Position numbers and translations under genes: made by a program. From NCBI GenBank assembly GCA_963971305.1, contig OZ020306.1, positions 38,337,512 to 38,401,511 of the forward strand: a stretch of DNA of 64,000 nt. Reading direction: 5' to 3'. The notes below the pieces were generated by a model. That model ran no database searches, was not told the DNA's origin, and was given only the letters and a program-made list of their open reading frames with translations. The DNA comes from Arcuatula senhousia (taxonomy: Eukaryota; Mollusca; Bivalvia; Mytilida; Mytilidae). The stretch's first letter is position 1; the number at the start of each line of letters is the position of its first letter. Of this stretch, positions 49,669 to 61,520 are shown in pieces.

Positions 49669-51300
49669 ATGTCAGAAAGTGAAAAGAAACAAAGAAAAAG
49701 AACTCCAAGTTTTCGAATAGAATTGTCAGGAAATGATGAGACCAAACATGAAATATTTAGTAAATTTTCGGATATTAGGCAACATTTATCACAGCAACAT
49801 AACAAGCCCATGGGAAACTTACAAGTTATACAAGCTCTTATTCACAAATGGAACTTAGACAATGCAAATGAAACCATTACTGAAAGTATTGATGATGAAG
49901 TGTGTCCCTCCTCCTTTGTGCGGTCAAAAAAGACAGAGACCAAGCAAAAGATATTTTTGACAGCAGAGGAATCTTTTAAAAGAATTATTGCAATAGTAGA
50001 GTGGCATTCAAGACATTGCAAAGCAAAACTTCGAACCACCAAAATATTACAGAAGGGACATGTATGCAAAACCTCTTTGAAATGTGATAGCAAAGAAAGA
50101 CCACATATCTTTTCTTGGTCATCCTCCCCGTATCTACCTAACAAGGAATATCTTGTGAACAGTAGAGTCAACCATGGGATAATCTGCAGTGGAATTCTTC
50201 CTGCAGATTATAAGAGATTTGTAAAAGGTGCAGGAATTGGAGTTATTGCGGATGAAAGTCGCTCATCATTTTTCAATGTGCATGCTGAACATATTCAAGC
50301 AGAATATGAAGACTCAATTGAAATAGCCCTACTGCAGGAAATCGCATCATATGATGAACTTACAAGTGAAATCGACATTATGTCTGATGCAAGACATGGT
50401 TGGAGGAAAAATGCAAAGGATTCTAGTGTTGTATGTATAGGGGATAAAACTCACAAAGTCCTCAGGTGTGAACATATAACTAAAGGGATGGATCCTGTAT
50501 CACAAAGACATGAAAGACTTGGGACAGAAAGAATTTATGACTATTTAAACGAAAAAGATGTAAAAGTAAACGTGCATTGTCATGACAGGAATTTGTCAAT
50601 TAACAAATTTGTTCGTGAACAAACCGAGGCCCAAAATCAGAATGATACGTGGCATTGTGTGAAAGCTGTAAAAACTGCTATGAAAAATGTTTCATCTGGA
50701 TCAAAATCTTCGGAAGGAAAGACCTGGTCATTTCAATTATCAGATAAAGTTGAACCTGTGTCTACACACATTTATTGGGCCATTCAAAATTGTGACAAAG
50801 ATGAAAGAAAACTTCAAAAACTACTATTAAATATTGTAGATCATTATAAGAATATTCACCATGACTGTCATGAAAATTCAAGGTGTAAAAAAGATCCAAA
50901 ATATGAACCTTCACGAATTGTGATAACCTCTCCAGTAGCTGAAAAACTCCTAGTTAATGTGATACTGAACTCCACTATTTATAAACATGCTAAGGATTAT
51001 ATTTTAGGGCGAGACACTTTCTACGTTGAGAGTTTCAACAATGTGACCAACATATATCAAAACAAGCGTATAGCATTTGGTGACAAACAGTACAATGCAA
51101 GGGCAAATCTAAGTGTTCTCCATTGGAATGAGAATGTTGATAGGGGATACACCTCCATCTCAACACAACAGAGCCATAGGGCCCCAAGGAGCAGAAAAGG
51201 AAAAAAGAACTATAAAAAGGCTACATATACTTTCAGAGACAATATTTGGTCTAGATATGTGAAAAATGTATTCAGGAAGAAAAGACAAAACCAGAAATAG
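49669..51300 (+). CDS. Kolobok-like DDE transposase
   Basis: Intact 543-residue frame starting MSESEKKQRKRTP, with a basic N-terminus. Candidate catalytic residues: Asp240 in IMSDARHGWRKN, Asp306 in CHDRNLSINKF and Glu454 in FYVESFNNV. The segment NDTWHCVKAVKTAMKN after the second Asp matches the conserved (D)(V/T)WH..K pattern of this transposase group, and Cys pairs at about 400-420 (HHDCHENSRCKK) may bind metal. It would cut and rejoin the element ends at TTAA. No lesion is seen, so it may still be active. Superfamily assignment rests on motif pattern and TTAA duplication together. Confidence 0.8.
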   Translation: MSESEKKQRKRTPSFRIELSGNDETKHEIFSKFSDIRQHLSQQHNKPMGNLQVIQALIHKWNLDNANETITESIDDEVCPSSFVRSKKTETKQKIFLTAEESFKRIIAIVEWHSRHCKAKLRTTKILQKGHVCKTSLKCDSKERPHIFSWSSSPYLPNKEYLVNSRVNHGIICSGILPADYKRFVKGAGIGVIADESRSSFFNVHAEHIQAEYEDSIEIALLQEIASYDELTSEIDIMSDARHGWRKNAKDSSVVCIGDKTHKVLRCEHITKGMDPVSQRHERLGTERIYDYLNEKDVKVNVHCHDRNLSINKFVREQTEAQNQNDTWHCVKAVKTAMKNVSSGSKSSEGKTWSFQLSDKVEPVSTHIYWAIQNCDKDERKLQKLLLNIVDHYKNIHHDCHENSRCKKDPKYEPSRIVITSPVAEKLLVNVILNSTIYKHAKDYILGRDTFYVESFNNVTNIYQNKRIAFGDKQYNARANLSVLHWNENVDRGYTSISTQQSHRAPRSRKGKKNYKKATYTFRDNIWSRYVKNVFRKKRQNQK

Positions 51301-51830
51301 GATCATTTAGTAGTTCTATTTAAATATTGTAATAAAAACTAATGAACAATGAAACTCATAAACTCATGTGCATTTTAATAATTATTTTGAAATCAACTGT
51401 TTGACTTAATTGATTGGATATTGTCAGTATAATTAGTGATGAAATTCCAATACATCTACTTAAAGATAAGGGTAAGATTTTTCACTTTATCAGCATGTGC
51501 ATGCTATGTAAACAGATCAATGCTGTGTATTTATTTTAAGAATGATGATATCAGTAAGCTCCACCCCATTTCCTTATAGGTTTAATTGGTTACCACTTGG
51601 TAAATTTTGTAGGTCAAGTCCGGCCTTTAACAATGCAAGCATTACCACTGACTGACTAAAGACACCCACTATTTTCCAAACAGTCTGTTCTATTATAAGA
51701 TTGGGGCTCAACGAGACCCTTATCACAACTCCTTTACCATGCAAAATAATACCTTGTCTACATATAATGTGTTCACATCCTCTAATTCATCAAACAAATC
51801 CAAGGGCTCGTGATTCTGAACAATCTCCTT

Positions 51831-54800
51831 TTACTCTGTGTATAGTGATATGTAGTCAGCTTTCTTTCCTCCCTTTACTTTCCTATAGCAAGTCAAAAAG
51901 TAGTCTTGAATTTCTTTCTCAGGGATTATATCTAACAAATTTGTAATTTGCTTTTTATGCCCCGCAAACTTTGTTGGGGGGCATATAGTTTTTCGGTCTG
52001 TTCGTCCGTCCTTCCGTCCATCCGTCCGTCCGTCACACTTTAGTTTTCCGCACTTTTTTTCGACATCCTTGCATATATTCAAAAGATTTTTGGTATGTGA
52101 GTCTACCATGATGAGTTACAGGTCAAGTTCGAGTTTCGTTCCGGTCCACTGATTTTGACCTAAATTACGGCCCTTGAACTTAGCAAATTTTGTAAAAATA
52201 AGTTTTCCGCACTTTTTTTCCACATCCTTGCATATATTCAAAAGATTTTTGGTATGTGGGTCTACCATGATGAGTTACAGGTCAAGTTCGAGTTTCGTTC
52301 CGGTCCACTGATTTTGACCTAAATTACGGCCCTTGAACTTAGCAAATTTTGTAAAAAAAAAAAGTTTTCCGCACTTTTTTTTCACATCCTTGCATATATT
52401 CAAAAGATTTTTGGTATGTGAGTCTACCATGATGAGTTACAGGTCAAGTTCGAGTTTCGTTCTGGTCCACTGATTGTGACCCAAATTAGGGCCCTTGGAC
52501 TTAGCAAATTTGGTAAAAATAACAGTTTTATTTTATTTGCCAGCGGGGCATCAGTGTCATCTTGACACATTTCCTTGTCTATCTCTGTTTTAGTTTTGCT
52601 GTTTATATCCTCAAATTTTTCTCTTTCTTCTGGGGTAATAGGAACAGCAGTTGTCATGTTAGGTAAATCTTCTACCTCTTCTTCAAGGAAAAAATTTCTC
52701 AAGTAATATATTCGCTTCATTGAAACTCTTTCAGCAAGATTGACAAGGTCAAAATCTAGGATTTTTCCAGTTATAGATGTATGGTCAGTACTCTTATCTA
52801 AGTAGTTATGTTCGCGGATGATAGATCGAAATGAATTGATTGCAGCTTCTAAATCTAAGTCTTTTAATGCTGTGTCACCAGGTGTCAGCCCAAGTATTGC
52901 ATACAAGTTGGTCTTCATTTGTTGCAGTACAGAATTGTTTCTACATATCTTTTGCCAAACAAAATCTGTCGGTACTCCTTTACTTATCCACTGTTTTAAT
53001 TGTCTGTTTTTTTCTTCTAATATAAAATCAAGGTCTTCACCAGTGGCTTTGTTTCCTGATGTAGTAATTGATGCATATGCGTCAACCTGGTTTCTTACCT
53101 CTATAGGCATCAGTAAATATTGTAAATGGTCATAAAGTTCAATTTGATGATATTTCGGATGAGCTCTTGCGTGAAATAATTCCTTTGTTATATATTTAGC
53201 ACTATTTATCAGCATGGCATTATTTCTTCTTATTCCAACACGAAAATTGATTATTCCTTGAGAAAAACGACAGACTTGGTCCATCATATACTTCATATTT
53301 GGCCTTTCTATGTAATATTCATGTTGGAACTTTAAAAATCCCTTGGCATTGTAATCCTGACCTAACAGTAAACAATGACGGACATATGGCAAGACTAATT
53401 CACGCATAGCTCCGAAATGGAATACTAGCAAAAGTTGCCAGCTTTTGTGATGATCTTTACAATTTTTGGCATAAAGTTTGGCAGCATCGGATGTAAAGCT
53501 CATTTCCTCACATAATTTCTCCATGAATGGTGTCCAATTCATTTCAAAAAATGATTTTACCAAGTTCATTTCATAGTGTCCACCACCTATTCTTAAATAG
53601 AACCAATCAAACTCGTGACAAAATTTGTATTCTTTGCTGTCTGGATGGTCCTTATCCACATGGTTTTCAAATGCTTTTTTTGATAGAAAAGTTTTTCCAC
53701 ATTTGTCTAGGGAATCTGTTACATATGTGCATACCACTCCTTCCTCTTTAAGTTTTTTACATATTAAATAAGGGACCCCATCACAACATATATGAGTCCA
53801 ATGTCGAGACTTTCCTCCATATTGACAAATATCATTTTCAGAGCCAATCTGTCGTAGAACATCAGCCACCGTCTCAAAACTGTTGGGGTTGCAAAATACT
53901 GGGTTGGATAGGATGACTTCCATTTTACCTTGATGATTTGACACAACATGATCATATCTCTCATGATCTTCAACATTGTTTGTGGTTGTAACCAGCACCT
54001 CTCCCTCTTCTTTCATTAAGAACTCTATTTTGGAAAATGATTCTTCAAGAGGGGGGTGAATATTTTGACCATCTGTTTGCTTTTCTTCAGACCTACTTCT
54101 TTTTAGCCCATCCCTTTCCTTACAGCCAACACAAATTAATTTTCTTTTTGAGTTTAACATACCACAATTCTCACACTTTCTGTATGTCTCTTTCAATTGT
54201 TTTGAGTATATACCATTATCAATGTGGTCATCATAGTTTTCAGCAACTTGATTTTGTTCTTCTGCAACTATTTTCATGGCAGTTTCCAGGAAAAGGCACA
54301 GTTGTTCATAATGTATATTTTCATATGAATGATACAATTCTGACTGTTGGTCAATGACTGATTCCACAACGGTTTTCAATACTGCAGGATCAATCATATT
54401 CTCGGCTACATCTTCCCTATTTGTTCTCATAATGAGGGCAGGTTTAAGTTCTTTCTTGCATTGCAAGTCTCCCTCTACCTTAAGATATCCCTTATTCGTA
54501 ATTATCGAAACTTTTGCTTTATTTTTGGGCTTTATTCCACTTTTGTTTCCAATTACCTGTTCATTGTCAAAGACATTGAATAAATCACCACTCGGAAGAA
54601 CTGGTTCCTTAGTGCTTTGTTCTATCAACCATGTGACAACTGTTTTATACCCCCCTGATGGTCTAGTCTTCCCTATTATATCAACGGCCTGTTTACTCCC
54701 TGTCAGGGAGTAAACACATAAATTTTGTAAAAAAGCAAATGGTGATACTAGTTTTGGGTCACACAATTTATATGTTTGTTCTACAGTTGAGGCTATAGCA

Positions 54801-55604
54801 ATAGTTTTGTCGGTAACCGTTGTTTCATTGTTTTGTTTTAATCCTGCGATACCAGAAAAAAAAATTTTTAACAACAATGTTTCTGTCCTTTAGCCAGTCA
54901 GTTGTATCAAAAGTTGACACTGCATCCAAATCTTTATACATTAATGCAAATGAATTTGCATCCTGTTTTATTAACCCACTTTCTTGTAACCCAATAAAGT
55001 ATGCAAATAAACTTAAATCTGCTGAATCAAACTCTTGTAGAAAGCATTTTATTAGGTCTGATTTCTCAGTGCTGGTCCTTGTTTTTAAAAGGTAACAAAA
55101 TTGGTTCTTCAAAGAATATATGCAAGATAAACAGTCTGACTGTATACTTGAATGTTGACATAAAATAAAGCTTGTGGCCTCATTCGAAACACCTGAGGCA
55201 GTGGAATGAACATCCCCATGATCCCATTGTTTATGTATTTTCTCAGGAATTGGAAATTTTCTCTTTTTAGGTCTTCCAAGTGAACGTTTCGTATCAGTTT
55301 CAGCTTTACATATCTTGCAATCTTCTGAATGTTTCTCAAAAAATACAGGCACCAGGTCAGTGGTAAACGTGCATTTTCCTGTTTTATTTCTTGAATTTCT
55401 AACTCTATACAGAATATTTGAACACTTCATACAAACAAAATTAGGATGGATATGTGGCTGATCAAACTTGAGTTCTAATCCATACATTTCACCCAACTCC
55501 TCATAAAAATTGTTCTTGTCAATTTTTTTCCTCGATGTAAACTCTTGCCCACATAAGCGGCAAAGTTTACCTAAAGTAACGCAATGATTTTCAAACTTTT
55601 CCAT
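51831..55604 (-). CDS. RAG1-N-like zinc region fused to large transposase-like domain (with lesions)
   Basis: Start at 55604 (MEKFENHC). Residues 15-99 carry CRLCG, HIHPNFVCMKC and H-X3-CKIC, followed by a basic GRPKKRK patch at 110-116. This order and spacing resemble the N-terminal zinc-binding region of RAG1 (a ZAD-type zinc domain is the alternative). The frame then breaks: at 54856-54864 a run of nine T (minus strand) shifts it, and eight would keep it open into the frame 54877-52424. That part has FNVFDNEQVIG (Asp codon near 54568), a CENCGMLN/CVGC knuckle, HICCDGVPYLI (Asp, 53780), a CX..H finger-like stretch and DWFYLRIGGGHYEMN (Glu, 53570), a spacing like RNase H-fold transposase-like proteins of the DUF6589 type. 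The C-terminus is split by 51957-52551 and resumes KKQITNLLDIIPEKE to the stop. About 1,090 residues in all. Probable transposase of the giant element. Confidence 0.7.
51957..52551. mobile_element. Tandem-repeat element inserted in the RAG1-N-like gene
   Basis: The ends ATGCCCCGC and GCGGGGCAT are inverted. Inside are a (GTCC)n-like microsatellite (52005-52033) and three ~170-bp units (GTTTTCCGCACTTTTTT, GGTCAAGTTCGAGTTTCGTT, GACCTAAATTACGGCCCTTG). Open frames on both sides belong to the same gene, which shows it is an insertion, although no direct duplication was seen. Confidence 0.75.
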
Positions 55605-57348
55605 AGCTTACAGTTGTATCTAAAGTTTTGATTTGATATTCAAGTTATCTTGTCACAGACCAACATGTTCCTTGACATCCACCATTGACTGCACGCAATT
55701 TACATAATGTTATATGGCTCCCAAGATCATGTGGATTATCTGATAAAATAATGAAACAATTTTGGTCCTCAATTAAATGTACTGATGTAAGTAATATAGA
55801 AAAATATACATGACAAAATCCGGAAGGCGCGGCCTGTTTTTTTTTTTATTCATACCCTGATGTATATAAATATGTGTATTACATGTATTAAGTTTCATGA
55901 TGATACCATCTAAAAATACCCCCCCCCCCCCCAAGTAAATCAAATTGTCTGTGCCTAAGTCTTTTATATGGACAGTTAAGATTGACCCATTAACATGTTT
56001 AAGACCGGTAGTTTTGTTGTGACCTTTATTGCAGGAGTGCTTTGGGATTTTTTTTTTATTCAGTTTCATTGTTGATAAAACCATTGATACTTTTAAATAT
56101 GTCACTTAAAAAAGTGATCTGGAAGCAACGTTTTCAAAATTGTTAAATATTATGTCACTAGTTCTGGAAACTCAAAATGTTATATCACTTTATACAGTGA
56201 TATGGAAGTTCTAGGCCTAGTCAGAATCAAATTTTAAATCACTTGAAAAAGTGATCTGGAAACGTTATACTGTCAGAATTAAATTCTGAACATGTTAAAC
56301 TTATCAAATTTAAAAATCACTTGTAAAAGTGATCTGGAAACTATTGTCATAGAGTCAAAATTTTAAACACTTCATTCAGGGCATTACTTCCATTTCTTTC
56401 CTTCCTACAAAGTCAGGGCCATTATGATCTTCCTGTGTGTCTGCCTTGTTAATGCACGGAACATTTCGATTTTAGCTTGAGCAGGAAAATTGTTTCTGTG
56501 AGCCAGATTTTTTTTTTTCACATGCATCGATGCAAGAAATTTTGTTGCCATTCATTATTCACTTGTCAAGATTGAAGCCAGATTATTTTTTCAACCTTTG
56601 TGGTGGCCAGATTTTTTTCTACAAAAACTGGGGCCAGGTTATGTTTTCTAAAAAATACTCTCCCCCCCTAGTAAATCAAATTGTCTGTGCCTAAGTCTTT
56701 TATATGGACAGTTAAGATTGACCCATTAACATGTTTAAGACCAGTAGTTTTGTTGTGACCTTTATGGCAGGAGTGCTTTTGTTTTTTTTTTATTCAGTTT
56801 CATTGTTGATATAACCGTTGATACTTTTAAATATGTCACTTAAAAAAGTGATCTGGAAGCAACGTTTTCAAAATTGTTAAATATTATATCACTAGTTCTG
56901 GAAACTCAAAATGTTATATCACTTTATACAGTGATATGGAAGTTCTATGCTTAGTCAGAATCAAATTTTAAATCACTTGAAAAAGTGATCTGGAAACATT
57001 ATACTGTCAGAATTAAATTCTGAACATGTTAAACTTATCAAATTTAAAAATCACTTGTAAAAGTGATCTGGAAACTATTGTCATAGAGTCAAAATTTTAA
57101 ACACTTCATTCAGGGCATTACTTCCATTTCTTTCCTTCCTACCAAGTCAGGGCCATTATGATCTTCCTGTGTGTCTGCCTTGTTAATGCACGGAACATTT
57201 CCATTTTAGCTTGAGCAGGAAAATTGTTTCTGTGAGACAGATTTTTTTTTCACATGCATTGATGCAAGAAATTTTGTTTCCATTTGTTTTTCATTTGTCA
57301 AGATTGAATTTTTTCAACGTATGTGGTGGCCAGATTTATTTCTACAAT
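55605..57348. repeat. Two ~0.74-kb direct repeats with palindromic sites, upstream of RAG1-N-like gene
   Basis: Blocks at about 55920-56640 and 56660-57348 are nearly identical (AAATCAAATTGTCTGTGCCT, AACATGTTTAAGACC, CAGGGCCATTATGATCTTCC). Each holds four ATCACTT-N-AAGTGAT palindromes (for example AATCACTTGTAAAAGTGATC). A third copy is split: 58990-59291 and 61379-61520. They lie just upstream of the transposase-like gene and could take part in its regulation (inference). Confidence 0.75.
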
Positions 57349-58970
57349 AAAAAGCTTCGTTGAACACAGCATGATACGACCGCAACATGTTGAACCCTGT
57401 ACGTTTTAGGCCCAATATGGATAGTCAATTGCTCTGGACACATGCAGCCCATGGAGGACTGACAAAGGTTTTTGACACATGCAGCTTTTGGTGGACTTTC
57501 TGTTCACATTTCAAACAGAATTTTTTTTTCAAAAGGAGATGAAATAGCAATTGGCTCAACTAGGGACAAAGTTACTGTGAGGACAAATAAATATTTGAAT
57601 TTTTTGCCAATGTTGGGCCTCTAATTATGTTACGGGTCGCAAAATTTGATCAGGTCGCAAAAATTTAATCTAAATTTTGGATTCACTACTTCACAAGAAC
57701 AAACTTGCTAACAAAATTTCAAAACCTCATAAAATTCAATTTTGACTCCTTTTGGCTCCTAATTTTTTAACGAGTGAAAAGGGGGGGTCACAACAATTTA
57801 ATTTTTTTTTTGGAAAGGCTACTTGACAAGAACAAACTTGCAAAAAAATTTTCCAAATCGGACCAAAATTTAAAAATTTCGATTTTAGCCCCTTAATTAT
57901 GTAACGGGTGAAAAAGGGGAGGTCACAAATAATTAATCTAAATTTCGGATTCACTACTTCACAAGAACAAACTTGCTAACAAAATTTCAAAATCAGACCA
58001 AAAATAAAAAAAATTTCAATTTTGACCCCTTTTGGCCCCTAATTTTCTAACGGGTAAAAAGGGGGGTCACAACAATTTAATTTTTTTTTTGGAAAGGCTT
58101 CTTGACAAGAACAAACTTGCAAAAAAAAATTTCAAAATAGGACCAAAAATAAAAAATTTCGATTTTAGCCCCTTTTGGCCCCTTATTATGTAACGGGTGA
58201 AAAAGGGGAGGTCGCAAAAATTTAATCTAAATTTCGGATTCACTACTTCACAAGAACAAACTTGCTAACAAAATTTCAAAATCAGACCAAAAATAAAAAA
58301 ATTTCAATTTCGACCCCTTTTGGCCCCTAATTTTCTAACGGGTAAAAAGGGGGGGTCACAGCAATTAAATTTTTTTTTTTTTGGAAAGGCTTCTTGACAA
58401 GAACAAACTTGCAAAAAAAATTTTCAAAATAGGACCAAAAATAAAAAATTTCGATTTCAGCCCTTTTGGCCCCTAATTTTGTAACGGTTGAAAAGGGGGT
58501 CGCAAAATTTGATCAGGCCTGCTCTGTTATGGTAAGGACAATCCTTGACAAATTTCATAGCAATTGGCTAACTAGCTAACTAAAGTTATTGTAGAAACAA
58601 ATAAAATTTTTGAATTCTTTGCCCCTTTTTGGGCCCCTAATTTCTAAACGAAAAAAGGGGGGACTCCCAAAATCAATACCATCCATCCTTTTATTGTAAG
58701 GAACATTACTGCCAAATTACAAAGCAATTGGATAATTAAAACTTAAGTTATTGTGGAAACAAACAAAAAAATAGCATTTTTGGCCCCTAATTTCTAAACG
58801 AAAAAAAGGGGGAACCCCAAAATCAATCTCATTCATCCTTTTATAGTAAGGAACAAAATTGCCAAGTTTGAAGTCAATCGCATAACTAGAACTTAAGTTA
58901 TCGTGGAAACACTAAAAAGTTAACAGACAACGACAACGCAGACGACGACAGCATTATACCATAGTACGAC
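57349..58970 (-). repeat. Inverse copy of the 31586-33070 repeat
   Basis: It begins AAAGCTTCGTTGAACACAGC with ATGATACGACCGCAACATG and ends GACGACGACAGCATTATACC with ATAGTACGACC. The body is many degenerate ~150-bp units (AGAACAAACTTGC, AAAAGGGG). It separates the second and third copies of the 0.74-kb block. Confidence 0.75.
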
Positions 58971-59291
58971 CTCAAATTTAAATATCCCAGCCGCCAACCC
59001 CCCCCCCTTTCCCCAGTAAATCAAATTGTCTGTGCCTAAGTCTTTTGTTTATATGGATGAATGTACATGTATCGTAAAAAAATTTTCTGAAGTCATGATT
59101 CGTTTAGAAGGCACATTTATGTTATTGATGGCATTTTCAGTCTCATTGTTGACATACATGTAACCATTGATACTTCAGTTTCTTAAATATGTCACTTAAA
59201 CAAGTGATCTGGAAACAATATTTTCAAAATCGTTAAATACAGTATACATGGTATATAATCACTAGTTCTGGAAACTCAAAATTTTATATCA

Positions 59292-61378
59292 CAAGGCTCA
59301 CCAAACCAGGCGAAGTGGGCGAAAAAGTCGCCCTGAAAAGTTAAATTTCGCCTTTGTAATGTCACAGGGAGAAGTTAAAGTCGCCTTCTAAAATCGCGGT
59401 AATCGCCGACATTTCCCGTTTCTTTAAAAGATTAAACAAAGCTGCCTGTTTATTTGATCATTTTACCTAACCCAGACCTAATTAACAACCTGTCACTCAT
59501 TCATTCATTCATTCATTCATATCTTTATTTCCTCTTTTACAGAGATAATATAAATGCATATTATATAACAATATAAATCAAACGAACATATTTACAGAGA
59601 TAGGGATTACATAAAAATAATCTATAATTGCAATAATTAGAAACTAATATTAATATCAAGCAATTGAAATATTCTCCAAAAAATCAGACATGGAGGGGTC
59701 TTAAGCGGGACAACGTGAAACATCAAATATTAAATAATAGTAGATCTCTCAGCACAACACCCATTGGTATACGGGTTAGCGAATTAGTCGGTTGTACTCT
59801 GCCAGAGTTTTGACGACATGAAGGTGACAAATAGTCGTAAAGTTCGTACGGTCATCAATATCAGTCAACGTTTGACGACCTAACAACACCTCATATAAAT
59901 TCTCTTCATCATATGAATTAAGCTCCACAAAAAGTTCTACATCAAAATTTTCCATTATGATATCCCACCAAATATTTTGTAAGGATAAAGTTCCAGTACA
60001 GTTACATAAGGCATGAACGTAAATATCCGAAAAGTCTCTGTTGCATAGCACACATAATCCAGGAGTTGAATTTGGGCGTTCGGTCAATAACTTCAAAACA
60101 AAGTAATAGTTTTTAATTTCGTTACACGATATGTTCTGTCGTAGAATTGGGTTGATTTTAACCGAACTATGAATGTTCTTAAAACGTGAAAAGTCAAAGT
60201 CACTGTTCATTCTTGTTCTCCATTCAGATTCTTGAGTAGTATCAATTGCGTCATTTACTATTCCTTTCCATACAGATTTGTTAGGAAATGTTCCATTCGA
60301 CATGTATTCAATTAAAAAATCGTGAAGTTCATATTTGAGTAGAATGTTGAAAATGTCCGGTATGAAGCCATAGTGAGCGTGTTGGTTAGAGTCCATCATA
60401 AATGAAAATAGTCTGGTTGTGAAGATCCTTTTCACTAAAAATTTATCATCAATATTGCAGAGCTTTTGGAGTAGAAAAAGTTTATGTTTGTCAATATATG
60501 AAGTGATCGGGTGTAACAACCTGTCACGATGTCCTGTCACTGTTAATTACCAAATTCAAAAGTTTATTATCTTGTTAATAAACCAATTAGCGCCCAAGCC
60601 CGACGGCAATAGTCGGCTTGTACACCAAACTTGTTAGATGGATCCAACTCCCAGTCATTAATTGGCTTCCAGGATTGATAAAAACTTAATATTAATGTGA
60701 TTTGTTGACAAATAATTGACCAATTAACTGTAATTAATCCTTATTATTCATTTTGAAAGTTAAATTTCTGATGTTAAAGAAAAAATATTGAACAGAGTTA
60801 TGCCCCTTTAAAATTAATAAATTTCTAAACTCTTAATCTTTCTATACATACTTTTGTGTTCTTTTACCATAAGTTTAGAGAATGATATAATCAAACAAAG
60901 ATAAACACTAACAAAGAATTTGAGCATAATTAAGTATTGCAAATTATTTTTTTCATTTAGAAAATCACCTTTTTGATTATTTTCAGAACCTCAGCTGGGT
61001 ATATATACCTTTTCCCAATTTTGAAATTCTCTCTTAAAAATAATGGAGAAATAAAGATAAAATTAGTAATAAATCTGTAATAATAAGACTTAAAAATAAA
61101 TACAAGTAGCATCAGCAATCTCTATAGTTGTTATGCCATACGGAATAACCTTACCATAGAATACCACTTTTAATTTACTTATAATAAAACTTATAGAGAT
61201 TTCATATGTAGGAAATATAAAGCACTTTACAAAGTAGTATTGTAAATTATTAAGTTTTTTTGTTTCAACGGTAGTGTCGCGCGCCTCTCACTTCTCCCTT
61301 ATTTGTTGTCACTTCTCCCTACTTGGCTCAGAGGGAGAAGTCACTTCTCCCTGTCATCCTGAAGTGTGGTGACCCCTG
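59292..61378. mobile_element. 2.1-kb hAT-like element with ATATCA duplication
   Basis: It starts CAAGGCTCACCA and ends GGTGACCCCTG (inverse CAGGGGTCACCA), inserted in an ATATCACTT palindrome of the third block copy and flanked by ATATCA on both sides. The CARGG start suggests hAT, but hAT duplications are usually 8 bp, so the class is tentative. No transposase is present. A truncated LINE is nested inside. Confidence 0.6.
59498..60532 (-). mobile_element. 5'-truncated LINE with (TGAA)n tail and 9-bp duplication
   Basis: On the minus strand an open frame (60540 to 59776) encodes the C-terminal part of a LINE polyprotein, including a Cys/His segment CVLCNRDFSDIYVHALCNC. A short 3' region then ends in a (TGAA)n tail at 59498-59520. 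CCTGTCACT flanks it at 59489-59497 and 60533-60541. The frame is intact within the fragment, so insertion is fairly recent. Confidence 0.8.
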
Positions 61379-61520
61379 ATATCACTTAATACAGTGATAT
61401 GAAAGTTCTGGGCTTAGTCAGAATCAAATTTTAAATCACTTGAAAAAGTGATATGGAAACAATACTGTCAGAATCAAAATCTAAATCACTTCAAAAAGTG
61501 ATTTGGTACTAAAACGTCAA

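Larger units (their letters stand above)
47912..51626 (+). mobile_element. Complete 3.7-kb Kolobok-type DNA transposon
   Basis: The ends AGACCGGACTTGGGGTA and the complement of AGGCCGGACTTGACCTA are flanked by TTAA at 47908-47911 and 51627-51630. Inner parts of the ends also match in inverse orientation (GGTGGAGCTTAC and GCACATGCTGATAAA). TTAA targeting plus the transposase type fit the Kolobok superfamily. It encodes two convergent proteins (minus 48490-49026, plus 49669-51300), both intact. It has inserted into the giant element between the latter's two genes. Confidence 0.85.
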
